From NCBI RefSeq assembly GCF_003967575.1, contig NZ_BIFT01000002.1, positions 1,116,001 to 1,180,000 of the forward strand: a stretch of 64,000 bases of DNA, written 5' to 3'. Source of the stretch: Dictyobacter alpinus. Its GTDB lineage: Bacteria > Chloroflexota > Ktedonobacteria > Ktedonobacterales > Ktedonobacteraceae. This document shows positions 61,482 to 64,000 of the stretch, in pieces (the first letter of the stretch is position 1; every line of letters starts with the position of its first letter). Made by a program: the position numbers and the translations under genes. The notes beneath the pieces were generated by a model. That model was given only the letters and a program-made list of their open reading frames with translations, ran no database searches and was not told the origin of the DNA.

Positions 61482-61979
61482 ATGGAAGAGCGCAGCATTG
61501 ATGAATTACGACGAGAGGCGCTTCCGATAGATGAGATCAGTCAGATGCAGCTACAGCAACAGATTTTCGAGGTTATCTGGGTAGATATTTCAGATCGACC
61601 TGACCTGGCTGTATTGTCTTCCACAAAACAGTCGGAGGAGAGCGAGGCGCTCTGTACCTGGTGGTATGCGAATCCAGGCAAGCATACAATGCAGATTGGA
61701 TTACGCATCGAGGTGCAACAACCAGCCCCGATGATCATCCAACTGGCCTTCAAAGTCTCTCAATATCAGGAGGAACTTGCATTGTTGGCCCGCCATGGTA
61801 AATTGTGGATCGTGCCAGGGCCACCACCTATCAAAGTTACCGGGACGGTCGAACTGGATCAACGTACCTTCCTGAACCGTATCCTTGATACTAACGGGCA
61901 GGGACTCTTTGTAGGCTTACCAGAACAATTAGTGACAGAATTGCGTAGTCAGTTAGCCGAGTGGAAACGCATCAAGTAA
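61482..61979 (+). CDS. hypothetical protein coupled to the MocR gene
   Basis: A 165-residue soluble protein with no membrane helix, starting two bases after the MocR stop, with AGAAGG in the end of that gene. Alternating polar and hydrophobic segments (HTMQIGLRIEVQQPAPMIIQ) suggest beta strands, and a final helix QLVTELRSQLAEWKRIK. No family recognised; no catalytic motif evident. Co-translated with the MocR regulator, so a related role is possible. Confidence 0.75.
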   Translation: MEERSIDELRREALPIDEISQMQLQQQIFEVIWVDISDRPDLAVLSSTKQSEESEALCTWWYANPGKHTMQIGLRIEVQQPAPMIIQLAFKVSQYQEELALLARHGKLWIVPGPPPIKVTGTVELDQRTFLNRILDTNGQGLFVGLPEQLVTELRSQLAEWKRIK

Positions 61980-62103
61980 TTTTTTGGCTCGCTACGTTGG
62001 TTCTGCTGGCATTTCCTTGACTTATCCTTTTTAAAAGGTTACGCTTTATTTAAGCTGAGCAAGGAAGCACTTAGCCAGCAGTATAGCGTAAAGGAGCCTG
62101 CCA

Positions 62104-63345
62104 GTGAACATATCCACAGATTCACCCGCACCCATGGCATCTCGTAGCACCATAGCACGCGACTATGAATACTATAAAAAGGTCTTCGCAGGCCGTAGAT
62201 TACCGTTTGCCTATTTGGATCTGGATCTGCTGGAGCAAAACATCCAGCAGATCATCAGCCGTGCTGGAGACAAAAAGATACGCATCGCCTCCAAGTCCAT
62301 CCGTAGTGTCGCAGTCTTAAAACGTATCCTGGCAGCCGATGCGTGTTTCCAGGGGATTATGTGCTTTACGGCCCGTGAAGCAGTCTATCTGGCAGCTCAG
62401 GGATTGCAAGATTTGCTGATTGGCTATCCAACCTGGCATGCGCAAGATATAGCAGACGTGGCCCGGGCCACTACTGATGGTGCTCAGATTACCTTGATGA
62501 TCGACAGTGTTGAGCATATTCAACAGATTGAGCAGGTCGCCAGCCAGCATAATGTGTGTCTTCCTGTGTGTCTGGACCTGGATATGGCCTTGAGTTTGCC
62601 TGGACTCCATTTTGGCGTCTGGCGTAGTCCATTGCGAACAGCGGAACAGTTACGTCCTGTATTGAACAGTATTGTCGCAGCCCCACATGTAGTGCTGGCC
62701 GGAATTATGGGCTATGAGGCTCAGGTTGCAGGTCTGGGAGATCATTATCCCAAAAGTGCGGCCAAAAATCGATTGGTGCGCTATCTTAAGCAACGTTCGA
62801 TTCGCGAGGTTGCGCTACGCAGGGCCGGTGCGCTCAAGCTGATCGAGAGTTATCAACTTCCCCCACTGCGTTTCGTAAATGGCGGTGGAACGGGTAGTCT
62901 CCACACTACCCGCGCAGAGGCTGGCGTAACTGAGATCACCGTTGGCTCAGGCTTCTATGCACCAGCCCTCTTTGACAATTATCGGGACTTCCGTTATCAG
63001 CCCGCCGCTGGCTTTGCCATTGAGATCGTGCGCCAGGCTCATCCCACTATTTATACCTGTCTGGGCGGCGGCTATATCGCATCCGGTGCCACGGCGAAAG
63101 ACAAACAACCTCAACCCTATCTCCCAGGTGGAGCACGCCTTGAACCCTTAGAAGGGGCCGGCGAGGTACAGACCCCTATTCACTACACAGGTCCTTTGAA
63201 CTTGAAACCAGGTGATCCCATCTTTCTGCGCCACAGTAAAGCTGGCGAACTCTGTGAACGCTTTAGCACCCTGTTACTGGTCACCAATGGCACCATAGTC
63301 GACGAAATTTCGACCTATCGTGGCGATGGACAATGCTTTCTATAA
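62104..63345 (+). CDS. PLP-dependent amino-acid deaminase/aldolase
   Basis: A 413-residue protein of the alanine-racemase-N fold (D-threonine-aldolase-like). FAYLDLDLLEQNIQQI opens the barrel, with PLP Lys in IRIASKSIRSVAVL; ALKLIESYQLPPLRFVNGGG binds phosphate. The C-terminal beta part resembles the D-Ser dehydratase-like domain. It would split or deaminate hydroxy amino acids. GTG start, AAGGAG seven bases upstream. The lactone oxidase gene follows by 61 bp, a pairing I recall from Actinobacteria. Confidence 0.85.
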   Translation: MNISTDSPAPMASRSTIARDYEYYKKVFAGRRLPFAYLDLDLLEQNIQQIISRAGDKKIRIASKSIRSVAVLKRILAADACFQGIMCFTAREAVYLAAQGLQDLLIGYPTWHAQDIADVARATTDGAQITLMIDSVEHIQQIEQVASQHNVCLPVCLDLDMALSLPGLHFGVWRSPLRTAEQLRPVLNSIVAAPHVVLAGIMGYEAQVAGLGDHYPKSAAKNRLVRYLKQRSIREVALRRAGALKLIESYQLPPLRFVNGGGTGSLHTTRAEAGVTEITVGSGFYAPALFDNYRDFRYQPAAGFAIEIVRQAHPTIYTCLGGGYIASGATAKDKQPQPYLPGGARLEPLEGAGEVQTPIHYTGPLNLKPGDPIFLRHSKAGELCERFSTLLLVTNGTIVDEISTYRGDGQCFL

Positions 63346-63406
63346 CACCAGGATGACAACTATTTCAGTACCGCCCACACATTTTAATTGAGGAGATGCT
63401 CATCTT

Positions 63407-64000
63407 ATGGCGCTAGAAAAAACATACAACTGGCACAACTGGTCTGGCTCTATCCAATCCCACGTTCGTCAATTCGTACAACCATCGAGCATCGAGGAGC
63501 TTGCCCGCTTGATTGGCAGCTATAACCGCGCAGGACGCCATGTGCGTGTGGTAGGGGCAGGACATTCTTTTACGCCCCTGGTGAAAACCAATGATATTTT
63601 GTTATCTCTGGATAAGCTTCAAGGCATTGAGTCGGTAGATGCCGCAAGTAGCACCGCCATAGTCCTGGCTGGAACACGACTCAAAAGGTTAGGCGCGGAC
63701 TTACTGGCTCAGGGGATGGCGCAAGAAAATCTGGGTGATATTGATGTGCAGAGTATCGCCGGCGCCATCAGCACTGGCACCCATGGGACAGGCATCCAGT
63801 TTGGCTCCCTATCTACCCAGATCGAGGGCTTCACATTGATAACGGCCAATGGAGAGATCCTTGAGTGCTCAAATGAACAGCATCCAGAGATCTTCAAAGC
63901 CGCCCAGGTCTCCCTGGGTATGCTCGGGATCATCGTCAAAGTAAAACTACGCGTCGTCCCCGCTAAAAAGCTTCATTTTGAAAGCCGACGTGAAACGCTC
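63407..64000 (+). CDS. FAD-binding sugar-lactone oxidase (partial)
   Basis: The first 198 residues of an FAD-linked oxidase cut by the window end. It begins MALEKTYNWHNWSGSIQ, then FVQPSSIEELARLIG, the FAD pyrophosphate loop VRVVGAGHSFTPL and DVQSIAGAISTGTHGTGIQF, all typical of D-arabinono-1,4-lactone / L-gulonolactone oxidases. The His of AGHSF may be the FAD attachment or a neighbouring residue. Substrate uncertain. GAGGAG lies 11 bases before the ATG; a nearer ATG (63396) gives only a six-codon frame. Confidence 0.88.
   Translation, partial: MALEKTYNWHNWSGSIQSHVRQFVQPSSIEELARLIGSYNRAGRHVRVVGAGHSFTPLVKTNDILLSLDKLQGIESVDAASSTAIVLAGTRLKRLGADLLAQGMAQENLGDIDVQSIAGAISTGTHGTGIQFGSLSTQIEGFTLITANGEILECSNEQHPEIFKAAQVSLGMLGIIVKVKLRVVPAKKLHFESRRETL

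Overview
The window looks like a chromosomal segment of an aerobic, multicellular-type soil Chloroflexota, most probably of class Ktedonobacteria. The reasons are inferential: moderate GC with AT-rich intergenic regions, mostly strong AGGAGG-type ribosome binding sites, two kumamolisin-like S53 peptidases with C-terminal jelly-roll-like domains, an F420-type LLM oxidoreductase, a PIG-L/mycothiol-type deacetylase, a DUF6114/DUF6230 pair otherwise typical of Actinobacteria, PQQ-like propeller lipoproteins and a serine/threonine-kinase-like membrane protein. No rRNA, tRNA, CRISPR array, transposase or prophage was seen.

Layout. 0-9 kb (mostly minus strand): PQQ-propeller lipoprotein, small membrane protein, acyltransferase-3, cytochrome bd oxidase operon (cydA-cydB-small membrane protein), DHA2 drug-efflux MFS. 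9-11.3 kb (plus): DUF6114, DUF6230 and a secreted Thr/Pro-rich protein with a Cys-rich tail. 11.8-21.6 kb (minus): solitary HTH protein, LLM oxidoreductase, tandem DUF1622 membrane proteins, an ABC-2 efflux pair with a LuxR-type two-component system, and the first S53 peptidase. 22-30.4 kb: RecQ-like helicase with altered motif VI, diverging from a 1673-residue STAND-type NTPase with a very long helical repeat array, followed by an unrecognised 362-residue protein. 30.4-39.7 kb: two SDR enzymes, small hypotheticals, ECF sigma factor, phosphoketolase, HAD phosphatase, and a pseudokinase fused through a Tat-like membrane segment to a Rieske domain. 40-41.6 kb: two paralogous small genes with RiPP-like leaders and His/Gly-rich tails. 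41.6-51.8 kb: PIG-L deacetylase, GH5 cellulase, cbiM-cbiQ-cbiO metal uptake operon, second S53 peptidase, alpha/beta hydrolase. 52-64 kb: LuxR-HTH mini-protein, cytochrome P450, benzoylformate-decarboxylase-like enzyme, an amino-sugar operon (GH4 glycosidase, NagB, BadF-type kinase), LysE exporter behind an attenuator-like leader, MocR regulator, amino-acid aldolase and a truncated lactone oxidase.

Clear functional groupings: respiration at low oxygen (cydAB); signal-controlled efflux (ABC plus two-component system); secreted macromolecule degradation at acid pH (S53 peptidases, cellulase); cytosolic amino-sugar catabolism (GH4-NagB-kinase); cobalt/nickel uptake (cbiMQO).

The most unusual material is (i) the paired RiPP-like precursors with a shared promoter, (ii) the pseudokinase-Rieske fusion, (iii) the giant STAND protein with its unknown neighbour and an atypical RecQ, (iv) two unidentified structured leaders (before lysE, and before the second S53 gene), and (v) a family of MITE-like elements and long perfect hairpins scattered between genes. 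All start sites were chosen by eye from ribosome binding sites; no database search was possible.
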